Origin: CAZLYF01 sp964586835
GTDB taxonomy: Bacteria > Bacillota > Clostridia > Christensenellales > Aristaeellaceae
Assembly: GCA_964586835.1 (NCBI GenBank)
Contig: CAZPIC010000006.1
Coordinates: forward strand, 1 to 64,000
Direction: 5' to 3'
Length of the DNA: 64,000 nucleotides
A program made the position numbers and the translations under genes. Of this stretch, positions 26,487 through 36,522 are shown one piece after another; position 1 is the first letter of the stretch, and each line of letters starts with the position of its first letter. The notes under the pieces were generated by a model. That model ran no database searches. It saw nothing but the letters and a program-made list of their open reading frames with translations, and was not told the DNA's origin.

Positions 26487-27117
26487 GATTTCCTCCTCGT
26501 TTGTGCTACATGCTGTATCTCTGGCTTAGGGGAGGCCCGACTGTAGGCATCTGGCCTCCCTCCAGTCCACGTCAGGCTGTCTGAGATCACCACGTTCTTT
26601 GAATCCGTCCAGATGTCTTCCCTCTGTCTGGTGCGCAAATGAACAGATCCCGTCCCTGCATGGCCGGCCACTGCAGGAACCCTTCGCATGGAAGGCCTGC
26701 AGGCCCCAGAAACCAAAGCCCAGGGCTTCCAGCAGAGCGTCGGTCCCGGCGGGGGCCGAGCAGTATATCTGCCTTCGCTTGTACGCTTCTGTTTCACCGT
26801 GTATACAGTGGTGTCGTCCATGCAGTCTGCCCTCTCCTCAAGCGTCAAAGCGGATGCGGGATCGCTGCAAACACCCGCTGAAAAAGCCAGACAGAGAAAG
26901 CCTGGTGGCGGTTGCCTTCAAGGGGGGCTGCCTCCTTTGCACGAGCCTTCAAACCCGTACGGCTTGTGCGACATCGCACAACAGCGAGACCCTGTACTTC
27001 TTCGCACTATGCCCTGCCACATAGCCCGGCTTCCCCGATCAACACCGTCAGCAATCCCGTGCGGCTCTTGGGCCTGCGACCAACCTGGCACATGCCCTGT
27101 ACAGCCCGCTCTCCCCT
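26487..27117. other. Intergenic stretch, nothing recognised
   Basis: 630 bp between the nitroreductase start and the end of the clostripain pseudogene. Open frames on both strands lack ribosome binding sites and family resemblance. No repeat or stem with a U-tract stands out. Confidence 0.4.
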
Positions 27118-29049
27118 TCAATCCGTATAAAACCAGATTTCCCCTGCTGCATCCACCTCGAATATCGCAAAATCTGTATACGTCTCAAAGCCGAAAAGAT
27201 CCCTGAGTATGAAGCTGTAGTAATAGTCCGCTGGGGCAGCTGCGCGTACTGAATCAGCAGGCCATCTGCGACCCTGTATCCCCTCCACCATGCCCAAATA
27301 GTCGCCGTTGTCCGCGTCATAGGCTTCATACAGGGGAATAATGGTGTCTTCGTCACGGATCCTGAGATTTCCTTGCCGGACGCACCATGGGCGTCGATCC
27401 CATTCCAGGCTCCGATGACACGAAAGGCTTCCTCGTTCCAGCCGTAAAGGACGCGCAGGTTGGTCTCCCGGCTGTTCAGCTGGACCGGGGAGGTGTAGAG
27501 GTTGTAGCCTTCCACCTCCTCGATCAGATACAGGCACAGGAGCTGACCATCCGGCAAGGTCAACCACTCTCCTTGGAAGCTGTCCTGGAAGAGCCCCTCC
27601 TCCACATCGAACAGGAGCTCATCATCCTCCCCCAGGCTGATCAGAACGCCGTCTCTCCCGTCCATCAACAGGGTGAACGTAGCACTCAGCAAGTACGCCA
27701 TGCTGTCCGGCTTAACCTTCAGCATGTAGGCGCCTTCTTCATTCAGCCAGGCACCCAGAACTTCCAAACGACTGCCTTCGTCCGTAATAAAATCCATTCC
27801 CTGAAGCTTTTCCTCAAAGTCCGCAAGCTACGTCTCCTCTGCAGCCTGCTGTGCAGCATGGCCGGAAGCATCCCCTGTCTCCGATCCGTAAAGCATACTA
27901 CCACGAAACGTCAATAGCCCTCGCTGAATAAGGCATCCCTGAACACCTCGTATTCCCGGGATCCCTGCAGCTTCAGCAGATGATACACAGATAACCCGCT
28001 TGATCCCCGCCTTCCGGAGCCCGATACCCTGTACACCACTGCCTCTTCCAGCGCCTTAAGCACCTTCGCAGCGCTCGGTAATGCGCTGCCCGCTTCCCGC
28101 ATCATAGAGCCCAGATCCACCATGTTGGTATAGCCCTCCTCCGGGGAGTTACCGCCGAAGTTTTCAGCCCGGTGGATACCCTTTACGATGGTGCCAAGGG
28201 GTGCACGGGTCCGACACCGCCTCCAGCATCTCCCATCCAACCTCATCCAGGGCCTCCGTCAGGGCAGGTAGTCTGTGAAGTGCCGTTACGGACAGCATGG
28301 CGAGGGCCTCTTCCTCGCTCAACGCGTTAGCAGTCAGGAATCGGTCAGCAATCACACGCCCAATCTCTTCTCCGTCCGCCTGAGGGTGGGCCTTCAGGTA
28401 TACACCCAGTGCCTTGTAATCCCATCCGGACCCTGGTTCCAGCTCCTCTGAGGCAATCATGTAGCGGGAAAAAGGCGCAACCATCTGCGCTGCTTCCACG
28501 CTGGCCATCAGGCAGGCATCAACACTGATAAACTCAAAGGTGTCTTCGAAGCCCTGCAGCGCCTCGCCAATCTCCTTCAGCGTCAGACTGTCCATATCGA
28601 AAAGCTCGTCAAAGCACACCCCATTGATGCTGCCGCTGCCATGGTTCCATAAGATCAGACCGAAGTGCTCCGCTCGGTAGCGGTCCAGGCCCCCAGATAG
28701 GAAAAGGCACAGCGTGGCAGCCTCTCCCATGTTTTCAAGCTCTCCTTCATACAAGGGAAACAGATCCCCGCTGTGGATCTCAAAACGGCCGGTTCTGTCG
28801 GCTGGAATAGCCTCCTGCGCCATCCAAGCTTTCGCGCCGCCTGTTTGCACCACAAAGCGCACGTTATTGTCCGTCCCTGCATCGATCATTTCGAGCAGGT
28901 CATCCGTTGCCACACCCTCTTCGGTTTCAAGGTCGCTTCCGCACAGGTAGACAAAGACGATAGAATCCGCTTCCTCCTGTTCCGCAACACAAAAAACTGC
29001 GCCTGCCAGCAGGCACAGCACCCTCAGGAAGCTCAGCAGGTTTTTCATG
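27118..29049 (-). pseudogene. Secreted clostripain-family (C11) cysteine protease, multiply broken
   Basis: Starts with a signal peptide at 29049 (KNLLSFLRVLCLLAGAVFCVA). The His-Cys dyad is intact (WNHGSG; SVDACLMAS). Near 28192 one extra C in an ACCCC run shifts the frame, and the protein continues as LGTIVKGIHRAENFGGNS in the next frame to TGA 27911-27913. After a further shift and a TAG at 27828-27830 the chain resumes FEEKLQGMDFITDEG. It shifts again near 27370 and ends with DEDTIIPLYEAYDADNGDYL..YTDFAIFEVD at 27118. The full ancestral length would be about 640 residues. At least five lesions argue for a true pseudogene rather than read errors. Confidence 0.8.
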
Positions 29050-29225
29050 CGCCCTCTCCAACACCCCATTCTTGATTGTCCCTCTGAGGCCCCTGGGAAA
29101 CCCGAAAGGCAGTCCGCTGTTCACAAGCTCTTCTCTAGCGCCGCGTGGAACCTCTGTGCGCAAGGAAGTCCCCTTCCCCTCGGGGCGCCTCCTTGCAGGC
29201 GCCCGGCTCCCCCGCTTTGTCGCGC

Positions 29226-30278
29226 TCAGCCCCCGCGCTCAGGATACTCGTCTTCGAAAGCCTGCCAAGGGATTTCCACCCGCGCGCCGCGGCTGATGAT
29301 ATCGTCGCAGTGCAAAAGCAGCGGAAAGTCCTTCTCCTCCAGCTCGCCCCCGGCGATCCTCCTGCGGATGGCCGAAGCGGCGCGCCGGGCAATGACGACA
29401 GACTCCAGCGTCACCCCCTCAAGCTGCGCCATGGCCTCCGCAAAACTGAGCCCTCTCCCCAGCAGGGTTCCTATCAGCCTTGTGCGGCCGCCAAAAACGG
29501 TGACGTATAAATCCCCTGTGCCAAATATGATGTTTTCATCTCCCGCGCCCAGGGTACGAAGGATTTTTCGCATCTCCTTGACGCTCTGGCCAAAAAGGGC
29601 GGCCTGGGAGTTATAGTGCAGCCTTCCGCCTTCACCCTCCCTCCTCTGTGACAGTCCAACAGCCAGCGAGACGCCCAGGGCATACACATTCTTGAGTGCG
29701 ACGGCACTTTCAAGCCCCAGCACGTCCGTCGTCAGGCTGATATGGTAGTACGCCGTCCGCAGCATCCCACGCAGCTTCCGCAGCATCACCCTGTCCTCTC
29801 CACAGAAGCAGACGGTCGTGGGGTCCAGGTCTGCCAGCTCGTAGCTGGTGCAGGGGCCTCCGATCGCATTCAGGGAGAGCTTTCTTGCCCCGAGCCACCT
29901 GGCGTAAAGCTCGGGATAGGAAAGGAGCCTGCCATCCGGCAGGTCCACCAAGCCCTTGGTTACGGAGAGGACGGGCAACGCGTCTGGGATGCGCTGCAGT
30001 ACCTCCTCATAAAACCAGTCCACGCCAAAGCTGCTCACGCCACAGATCAGAAGTTCCGCGCCCCTCAGCGCTTCGGAGAGTTCCTCCGTCTGATAATACT
30101 CAAGGCCCTCCGGCAGCGTTCGCTTCAGCGTGGGATGGTATCTGTCCTCCCGCGCCCGCGTGATGATCTCCCGGTCCAGCGGCGTTCCCACAAGCCGTAC
30201 GGTGTGTCCGTTGTCCGTCGCAGGAAAACTCATCGCGGAGCCCATCTGCCCTGCGCCGACGATCGTGATGACGCTCAC
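29226..30278 (-). CDS. Glycerol-3-phosphate dehydrogenase-like NAD(P) oxidoreductase
   Basis: 350 residues with the GpsA architecture. N-terminal Rossmann GAGQMGSA (residue 8), lysine in SVTKGLVD (near 110), GGPCTSYE, and the helical C-terminal domain with the catalytic lysine in ALKNVYALGVSLAVGL (near 200). It is diverged enough (loop between strands 1 and 2; GDLYVTVFGGRTRLIG for GDL..T..S.NR..G) that it may be a paralog serving the adjacent sugar locus rather than phospholipid synthesis. It lies 163 bp after the PLP-enzyme gene, so cotranscription is uncertain. Confidence 0.75.
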   Translation of the reverse strand: MSVITIVGAGQMGSAMSFPATDNGHTVRLVGTPLDREIITRAREDRYHPTLKRTLPEGLEYYQTEELSEALRGAELLICGVSSFGVDWFYEEVLQRIPDALPVLSVTKGLVDLPDGRLLSYPELYARWLGARKLSLNAIGGPCTSYELADLDPTTVCFCGEDRVMLRKLRGMLRTAYYHISLTTDVLGLESAVALKNVYALGVSLAVGLSQRREGEGGRLHYNSQAALFGQSVKEMRKILRTLGAGDENIIFGTGDLYVTVFGGRTRLIGTLLGRGLSFAEAMAQLEGVTLESVVIARRAASAIRRRIAGGELEEKDFPLLLHCDDIISRGARVEIPWQAFEDEYPERGG

Positions 30279-30441
30279 TTCCGCCTCCCTTACGATACCT
30301 GCCCGGCTGGAATAGCCCTTTCCACCGTCTCACACGGCCTTTCCCCCTCGTCAGGTCTCTGTCCATCCGCTGCTTGGCCTGTTTGCAGCACCACAGCTCC
30401 CCTGCAGGTTCAGCCTCCTCAGGGGGAGGGGGTGCGCTCCC

Positions 30442-31632
30442 CTACATCAAATCCAACGCCTGTGACAGGTCTTCCAGCAGGCTGTCCACACCCTCCAGGC
30501 CACAGTGCAGACGGATCAAGCCTCGGTTCGAGACCCCCGCTAAGGCCAGATCCTCGTCGCTTGACAAGTAGAGTGGACAGAGAGCCAGGCTTTCGTAGCC
30601 TCCCCAGGAGCAGCCCTTCCCAAAGAGGCGCAGGCTATTGATCAGGCGGACCGCATCCTCAGGCTTTCGGTCTGTCTCAAAGCTCAGCAGCCCAGTGTAG
30701 CCGCGCATCTGGCGCCGGACAAGCTCTGCCTGCGGGTGAGAGGGCAGGCCAGGATAGTTGACCTTTGATACTTTTGGATGCGCCTCAAGGAAGGCTGCGA
30801 TCTGCATGGCTGTCCGCTGATGGACCTGAAGCCGCGCATCCAGGCTACGCAGCCCACGCAGCACCAGCCAGCCCTCCATGGGCCCCATGGAAGCGCCCAG
30901 CCATTCGCGCATGCAGTCCCGCACGGTGCACATCAGGGTATCGCTGTTCATCATCAGCGCGCCCCCGATGACGTCGCTGTGTCCGCCCAGGTACTTGGAC
31001 AGGGAGTGCATGACGATATCGATCCCAAAGCGCAGGGGGTTCTGGAAGAGCGGGGTGCTGTAGCTGTTGTCGATATAGGACAACACACCGTGCCTGCGAC
31101 AAACTGCAGCGATCGCCTCCAGATCCACCACGGAGAATACAAACGTCGCAGGGCTCTCCAGGATCAGAAGTTTTGTGTTGGGGCGGATGGCGTTTTCTAT
31201 TTCGTCAAGATCATGCCCGGAGACCATGTCAAAGTCTATGTTCAGGCGAGGTCTGGCAACCGCCGTAAAAAACTGTTTCACCGGGCCATAGATGCTGCGC
31301 ATCAAAAGCGCATGGTCCCCGGCGCCACACGTAGCCAGGATGGCCGAAGACACCGCCGCCATGCCGGAGGCGAACACCGCTGCATGCGAAGCACCCTCCA
31401 GTGCAGCCAGCTTTTTTTCAAGCAGGCGCGTGGTGGGGTTGGACATGCGACCGTAGAAAAAATCGTCTTCCGTACCGCGGGCTGCTTTCAGGTACTCCTC
31501 AAAGCTGGGATATACATGCAGGGAGTTGAGATAGACCGGGGGTGAAACCGCGCCATAATGGCGCCCATGATCCTCAAACTGGTGTGTCAGGGCAAAGAGC
31601 TGATCATCGTAGAACAAGGGTTTTTCCTCCAT
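30442..31632 (-). CDS. Cys/Met-metabolism PLP enzyme (gamma/beta-lyase family)
   Basis: Pyridoxal-phosphate enzyme of 396 residues of the cystathionine gamma-synthase / methionine gamma-lyase superfamily. Seen: YGRMSNPTTRLLEKKLAALE (cofactor and active-site loop), FASGMAAVSSAIL, LLILESPATF, YIDNSYSTPLFQNP and the PLP lysine in SLSKYLGGHSD (near residue 205), plus the C-terminal SWGGYESL and SNRGLIRLHCGLE. The start at 31632 is by homology; the ribosome binding site is weak, with AGGAG 17 nt upstream. Encoded 25 bp after a Gfo/Idh oxidoreductase in a sugar ABC operon, an unusual place for this enzyme. Substrate unknown: a thiol, amino acid or amino sugar derivative. Confidence 0.85.
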   Translation of the reverse strand: MEEKPLFYDDQLFALTHQFEDHGRHYGAVSPPVYLNSLHVYPSFEEYLKAARGTEDDFFYGRMSNPTTRLLEKKLAALEGASHAAVFASGMAAVSSAILATCGAGDHALLMRSIYGPVKQFFTAVARPRLNIDFDMVSGHDLDEIENAIRPNTKLLILESPATFVFSVVDLEAIAAVCRRHGVLSYIDNSYSTPLFQNPLRFGIDIVMHSLSKYLGGHSDVIGGALMMNSDTLMCTVRDCMREWLGASMGPMEGWLVLRGLRSLDARLQVHQRTAMQIAAFLEAHPKVSKVNYPGLPSHPQAELVRRQMRGYTGLLSFETDRKPEDAVRLINSLRLFGKGCSWGGYESLALCPLYLSSDEDLALAGVSNRGLIRLHCGLEGVDSLLEDLSQALDLM

Positions 31633-31657
31633 ATTCCAGTGCTGCCAACTCCTGCGC

Positions 31658-32695
31658 TCAACAGATGCCCTGATCCTCCACAGCCACAGGCATGCGGGAT
31701 TTCGCCGACTCCATGATAGCCAGAACAACCAGGCTGACCCGGGCCGCGTCCTCCAACGATACGGGAAAGTCCTCCCCGGAAAGCAGGCAGTCAATAAAAG
31801 CCCGGATACTTTCAAAGGCAAAGCCCTTGGGCGCACCGAAGATATGGTTTTGCACCAGGATGTCCGGGACTGTGACCCTCTCATCCGTGTACTGCTGGAT
31901 GAGGTTGTGGTTGGAAGCATCGATGGCGATTAAGCCTTCGGTTCCCAGCAGGCTGCACTTGATGTCGTTGAGGCAGGGGTTTGCGTTAGGGGTGATCCAT
32001 CCGTTTTCCATCTGCGCCACACAGCCGTTCTCAAACTCCAACGTGCTCAGATAGCTGTCGACGGTGTCTACGCCCAGGCCCTTGAGCACGCCTTCACGCG
32101 CCACGCTGTACACACGCGTAACCCGGCTGTCTAAAAGCCAGCTCAGGGTGTCCACGGAGTGGCTGCCAAGGAACCAGAGGATGGAAGATTCTGCCGCCCA
32201 GGGCAGCATGTCCGTTGCCACCCACTTTACATCGTTCAGGCGGAAATAGGCGGAGACCATCTCCCCCAGCTCCCCGCGGTCGATCGCAAGCTTTGCTGCG
32301 TTGAAGGGCGGACTCCAGCGGTTGTGCAGGTCCACCATGGCTCGGACCCCGTTCTCTCGCACCGCCTCAAGAATAGCCTTTACATCCTCTGCTGTCGTCG
32401 CCAGAGGCTTCTCGATCAGAACATGCTTCTTGTGCCTCGCAGCGCAGATGGCGGGCTCCGCATGGGCAAAATCGGGCGTCACGATCGCCACCGCGTCGCA
32501 GTCGACGGAGTTTAACATGGTGTCCATCTCTCCGAATACGTCGCGGATGCCAAGGCGCTTAGCGCTCTCGTGCGCCTTGGCAAGGTTCAGATCGCACAGG
32601 GCTACCACCTCGCAAAACGGGTGTGCCTGATAAATCCTCGCGTGATTCTCGCCCCAGATACCGGCGCCGACGATGGCCATCTTGATCTTCTTCAT
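31658..32695 (-). CDS. Gfo/Idh/MocA-family sugar oxidoreductase
   Basis: NAD(P)-dependent dehydrogenase of 345 residues acting on a sugar or inositol. N-terminal GAGIWGENHARIYQ (residue 9), the EKPLATT motif with catalytic lysine (near 97), the DLHNRWSPPF region and a histidine (GSHSVDTLSW, near 180) match the family. GGGAGGATG precedes ATG 32695. It follows the second permease gene by 23 bp and should oxidise the imported sugar. Confidence 0.87.
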   Translation of the reverse strand: MKKIKMAIVGAGIWGENHARIYQAHPFCEVVALCDLNLAKAHESAKRLGIRDVFGEMDTMLNSVDCDAVAIVTPDFAHAEPAICAARHKKHVLIEKPLATTAEDVKAILEAVRENGVRAMVDLHNRWSPPFNAAKLAIDRGELGEMVSAYFRLNDVKWVATDMLPWAAESSILWFLGSHSVDTLSWLLDSRVTRVYSVAREGVLKGLGVDTVDSYLSTLEFENGCVAQMENGWITPNANPCLNDIKCSLLGTEGLIAIDASNHNLIQQYTDERVTVPDILVQNHIFGAPKGFAFESIRAFIDCLLSGEDFPVSLEDAARVSLVVLAIMESAKSRMPVAVEDQGIC

Positions 32696-32718
32696 GGTTT
32701 CATCCTCCCTAACGATGA

Positions 32719-33543
32719 TTAACCCTTGACTGAACCCAGGGTCAGGCCACGGATCATGTGCTTTTGTACGCTGATGGCAAACACCAGCACGGGAATGACC
32801 GCCAGCGTTCCGGTTGCAGCCATCTCGCCCCATTTGACACCCGAAACGGACAGATAGGTCATGACAGAGGTAGGCACGGTCTTCGCACGGATGGTGGTCA
32901 GGAAGTTGGCGAACACAAACTCATTCCATGCGTTGATGGCACAAAAAATCGCGGTGGCAACCATTCCCGGCAGGATGAGAGGAAGAACCACTCGCCGCAG
33001 CGCCTGTACCCGGGTGCAGCCATCCACGTATGCTGCTTCCTCCAGCTCTACAGGCAGATCCTCAATGAAGCCCCGCATCATCCAGATGGTGAAGGGGATG
33101 TTAAAGGAGGTGTAGCAGATGATGAGCAGCAGGTGCGTATCCAGCACCCGAAACAGCGCCGCCAGCATGAAGTAGGGGATGATGACCGCCATGGCCGGTA
33201 GAAAGCGCTGGCTGAGCACCCAGAACGCCCGGCTTTCGCGCTGAGGCCAGCGATAGCGCGCAAACCCGTAGGCAGCCAGCGTCCCCAGCACAAGGGATAT
33301 CAGCGTGGAGACCAATGCTATGAGGGCGCTGTTGGCGAAAAGTGTCAGGATGCCCTCGCGCATGATGGTCTCATAGTTGATGGTGGTCAGGCTTGTAAAG
33401 ACCTTTCCCGGATCGAAGACATCCGCTTTGCTCCGAAAGCTGACCGAGATCATCCACAGAAAGGGAAGCAGCATGAACGCACACACCAGCAAGCAGGCCA
33501 GCGTGTACAGAAGGCTTCCCGCCAAGCTCCTTTTCTTCCTCAT
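32719..33543 (-). CDS. Sugar ABC transporter permease (MalG type)
   Basis: Inner-membrane subunit of 274 residues with six predicted helices. The EAA loop (EEAAYVDGCTRVQALRRVVLPLILPG) is near residue 160. Overlaps the upstream permease gene by 4 bp (ATGA), so the two are coupled and form a heterodimer. No ATPase gene is present in the operon. Confidence 0.88.
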   Translation of the reverse strand: MRKKRSLAGSLLYTLACLLVCAFMLLPFLWMISVSFRSKADVFDPGKVFTSLTTINYETIMREGILTLFANSALIALVSTLISLVLGTLAAYGFARYRWPQRESRAFWVLSQRFLPAMAVIIPYFMLAALFRVLDTHLLLIICYTSFNIPFTIWMMRGFIEDLPVELEEAAYVDGCTRVQALRRVVLPLILPGMVATAIFCAINAWNEFVFANFLTTIRAKTVPTSVMTYLSVSGVKWGEMAATGTLAVIPVLVFAISVQKHMIRGLTLGSVKG

Positions 33544-34451
33544 GGCGCAGCCTCCCTGCGCTGAAAACGGATCAGGAGGTTGCTAACCACGGACACCACG
33601 ATCAGGAGCACCATGGCCACTGCCGCGCCTCTTCCGATCAGGCCGTTTTGGGCATTGACCATACGGTACACATGCAGGCTTAGAAACTCGGTTGCATTAC
33701 CTGGCCCGCCCTGGGTGAGAACGAAGGCTGTGTCAAATAGCTTCAGGGAATCCACAGCCCGCATCAGCAAGGCGAGCAGGGTCAGGGATCGCATCATGGG
33801 CAGAGTGATATAGAAAAAGCTCCGTACCTTGCCAGCCCCATCAATCATGGCCGATTCGTAGGGTTCTTCCGGCATGGAACGAAGCCCCGCATAGAGGATC
33901 AGCGTCACAAAGGGCGTAAACTGCCAGATGTCCACCAACAGGATGGACCAGAACGCCATCCCGGAGGATAGCCAGGCCACCTTGACACCGAAAAGCGCCT
34001 GAAGAAGGTAGTTGATCAGGCCATACTCTGCATTGAGCATCAGCTTCCACATCTGGCCCGCAATGGTAGGCGTGATCGCCAGGGGAACGATCAGGGTGCC
34101 CACCACCAGAGGCTTTAACCTGAACTCCCTGTCGTTGAGCAAAAGGGCAATTGCAAAGCCCAGCACCATCTCCACGGCGGTCGCCAGCGCCATGAAACCC
34201 AGACTGATGTAAATCGCATGCCAGAAGTCCCTGTCACGGCCGGAGAACAGGCGCAGGTAGTTGTCAAACGCAACGAACTTCGCCCTGCTTACATCCCACC
34301 CCAGCTGATAGTTCGTGAAGCTCACTACAACCAGGAAGATGGTGGGTACGATGGACAACAGGATCAGAGCGGACATCGCGGGGGCAATATACTTGATGTG
34401 CGGTCTGTCTCTAAAAAAGCCGCACACGGCCTGCCTACCGGCCTTTCGCAT
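33540..34451 (-). CDS. Sugar ABC transporter permease (MalF type)
   Basis: 303 residues, six membrane helices, with the EAA-type loop (YESAMIDGAGKVRSFFYITLPMMR, near residue 190). Partner of the MalG-type permease. Encoded 78 bp downstream of the binding-protein gene; GGAGCTCC-like sequence precedes ATG 34451. Confidence 0.88.
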   Translation of the reverse strand: MRKAGRQAVCGFFRDRPHIKYIAPAMSALILLSIVPTIFLVVVSFTNYQLGWDVSRAKFVAFDNYLRLFSGRDRDFWHAIYISLGFMALATAVEMVLGFAIALLLNDREFRLKPLVVGTLIVPLAITPTIAGQMWKLMLNAEYGLINYLLQALFGVKVAWLSSGMAFWSILLVDIWQFTPFVTLILYAGLRSMPEEPYESAMIDGAGKVRSFFYITLPMMRSLTLLALLMRAVDSLKLFDTAFVLTQGGPGNATEFLSLHVYRMVNAQNGLIGRGAAVAMVLLIVVSVVSNLLIRFQRREAAP

Positions 34452-34529
34452 GCGGGAGCTCCTTTCCCCACAGGAAAGGGAAGAGAGAAATCCATGGAAG
34501 ACCCCTCTCCTCCCTTTGTTTCATCAGGT

Positions 34530-35855
34530 TCAGTGAATCAGGTCTTCAATGTCACGCTGCATGTCTTCACAGGCCACCTGCACCTCGATGTCGCCAGCCA
34601 GGGCTGCGCTGCCATAGGCGCCGGCGATCTCCAGGATCTGGTTGATCTGGTCATGCTGCGGTATCCAGCTCAAGCCTTTTTGTACCAGGCCGTCCGCGCT
34701 GTCCAGGGCGATCTTCTGAGCAGGATAGGAGGGGTTGGCTGCTGCCAGCTCCTCGTTTTGAAACACAGACGCCCGGGTACCGACCCCACCAGCCAGCACG
34801 TAATCAACGCTCTTTTCCCTGCTGGCCATGAAGGTGATAAAAGCCCACGCGGCTTGCTGATTCTTAGAGGAGGCGGGGATTGCCAGGTTCCACCCTGCCA
34901 GGGCTGCCCCATCGCCAGCCGGACCGGTGGGAGTGGGCACAAAGGCAACCCTGTCCGACACGGTCGAGGTGGCGGGGTTGGTAATCTGGTTTGCGAGGGC
35001 TGTCGCATCCAGCCACATGGCTGTGCTTCCAGAAATAAAGGCACCCAATGCTTCTTCGTGCGTGTAGGTGCCCACGTCGGGCGGAGCGCAGCTAAGCAGG
35101 TCCACATAAAACTGAAGGGAGGCGATGGTCTCGGGGGTTGTGCAGGTCACCTCCACCTGGTCGGCGCTGATGGTTGCCTGGTCAAGGAATCCGGCACCAA
35201 AGTTATACATCAGGCTCATCCAGCCGGAAGCGAAATGGATGCCGCGCTGCGCGCGCATCGCCACGCCATAGAGGTTCTCCTCCTTGCCGTTGAAAAACTG
35301 TGCCAGCTCCAGGTACTCCTCCATGGTCTTAGGCGGTTCCTTGCCGTATTTTTCAAACAAGTCCGTCCGATAGGCGATAAACCGCGTTTCTCCGGCTGTG
35401 GGGATGCCATAGTTTATCCCGTTGGCGCCTGAGATCCCATTGCGGTAGGCGGCCATAATGTCCTCATAGTCAAACCAGTCCGGCGTCAGTTCAGGATCCT
35501 CCACAAAATCCTTCACCGGCAACAGGACGTTCTTGGATGCGTACTCACTCATCCAGAAGGCATCCGTCATGAAGACGTCATAGGCGCCCGCTCCCTGGAA
35601 GTCCAGCAATTGCTTGCTTTTTAAGTTGGTTTCTTCCACAACGTCCCAGACAACTTTGATGCCGGTGAGCGCTGTAAATTCATCGTTCATCGTTTTGAAT
35701 GCCTCTGTGGAAGGATGAGAGGCCATCGCGACTGTGATGGTCGTGCCGTCGTATTCTTCCTTCAGGGCTGCGCCCCATGCCTCCATATTCGCCAAAGCGC
35801 CAGTCATCAGGGCACACAGAAACAGGGAAAGGATGATCGTTGCCGTTCTTTTCAT
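34530..35855 (-). CDS. Extracellular sugar-binding protein, family 1
   Basis: Solute receptor of 441 residues for the CUT1-type importer. Signal peptide at 1-22 (KRTATIILSLFLCALMTGALA; its Cys is not in a lipobox context). SBP_bac_1 features follow: SHPSTEAFKTMNDEFTALTGI, YDVFMTDAFWMSEYA and AAWAFITFMASREKS. First gene of the operon, with AAGGAGG before the ATG and a consensus promoter 30 bp further up. Ligand unknown. Confidence 0.88.
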   Translation of the reverse strand: MKRTATIILSLFLCALMTGALANMEAWGAALKEEYDGTTITVAMASHPSTEAFKTMNDEFTALTGIKVVWDVVEETNLKSKQLLDFQGAGAYDVFMTDAFWMSEYASKNVLLPVKDFVEDPELTPDWFDYEDIMAAYRNGISGANGINYGIPTAGETRFIAYRTDLFEKYGKEPPKTMEEYLELAQFFNGKEENLYGVAMRAQRGIHFASGWMSLMYNFGAGFLDQATISADQVEVTCTTPETIASLQFYVDLLSCAPPDVGTYTHEEALGAFISGSTAMWLDATALANQITNPATSTVSDRVAFVPTPTGPAGDGAALAGWNLAIPASSKNQQAAWAFITFMASREKSVDYVLAGGVGTRASVFQNEELAAANPSYPAQKIALDSADGLVQKGLSWIPQHDQINQILEIAGAYGSAALAGDIEVQVACEDMQRDIEDLIH

Positions 35856-35888
35856 CTTGGGCCTCCTTTATTGGATTGTCTGCCTTCT

Positions 35889-35916
35889 ATTATAGGATTT
35901 GTGAATCTGTTGTCAA
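35889..35916 (-). promoter_or_regulatory. Consensus promoter of the sugar ABC / Gfo-Idh / PLP operon
   Basis: Minus strand TTGACA (35916-35911), 16-bp spacer, TATAAT (35894-35889). Both hexamers are perfect. It drives the binding-protein gene and, given the tight spacing, the two permeases, the oxidoreductase and the PLP enzyme. Confidence 0.8.
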
Positions 35917-36071
35917 TAGCCCGGGTGCCTTGAGCAGGGCTTACGCATGAACGGTCAGGGTCCATCATCGCGATGAGCAGCTTAAAAACCATCACATCCC
36001 CCACATCATGCTTTCCAGGCATTGAAGGCCCATCCGGCTCTGAACCGCTTCCCCGTTGCAGGGTAGCGGCT

Positions 36072-36102
36072 TGACATCAGCGATGCAGCTGAGTGTATGA
36101 TG
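36072..36102 (+). promoter_or_regulatory. Possible promoter of the acylphosphatase gene
   Basis: TTGACA and TATGAT with a 19-bp spacer, longer than optimal, about 150 bp before the gene. The surrounding 36000-36250 holds no recognisable gene. Confidence 0.3.
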
Positions 36103-36255
36103 CATAAAATACTTCTCCAGGCATCCTGTGTACGGACCTGGATGGAGGGGATGGTCTTCTTGTTTTATTCTCTGGGAAGAGCCCTGCGGAAAACCTTTGT
36201 CATCCTTCAAGTGAAAAGGATGCGCTTTTCGAACACGAACCGGAAGGAGATGGGA

Positions 36256-36522
36256 ATGCAGAGAAAAAGCCTGCGTTTCGAAGGAAAGGTGCAACGCGTG
36301 GGCTTTCGCTTTGAAGCGGAGCTGATCGCCAGGCGCTTGGGGCTGACCGGCAGTGCAGAGAACCTCGCAGACGGCTCCGTCAGCCTGGAACTCCAGGGAC
36401 ACCCGGAGGCGATCCAGGAGCTGGTGACCGCGATGAAGGGGCTTCGGCGGATCAGGATCACCCGGATACAGGAAAAGGACCTTCCTGTTTTTGAGGGTGA
36501 GCAGGGCTTTTCCATCTTATAA
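36256..36522 (+). CDS. acyP: Acylphosphatase
   Basis: Small cytosolic enzyme of 88 residues that hydrolyses acyl phosphates. The active-site Arg is in VQRVGFRFEA and the Asn in AENLADGSV, in family order. AAGGAG at 36244-36249 fits ATG 36256 better than ATG 36250, which abuts it. Appears monocistronic. Confidence 0.9.
   Translation: MQRKSLRFEGKVQRVGFRFEAELIARRLGLTGSAENLADGSVSLELQGHPEAIQELVTAMKGLRRIRITRIQEKDLPVFEGEQGFSIL

Noticed and set aside
34218..35432. 404-codon open frame on the plus strand
   Set aside because: Antisense to a clear sugar-binding protein and permease; composition is typical of a shadow frame in GC-rich DNA.
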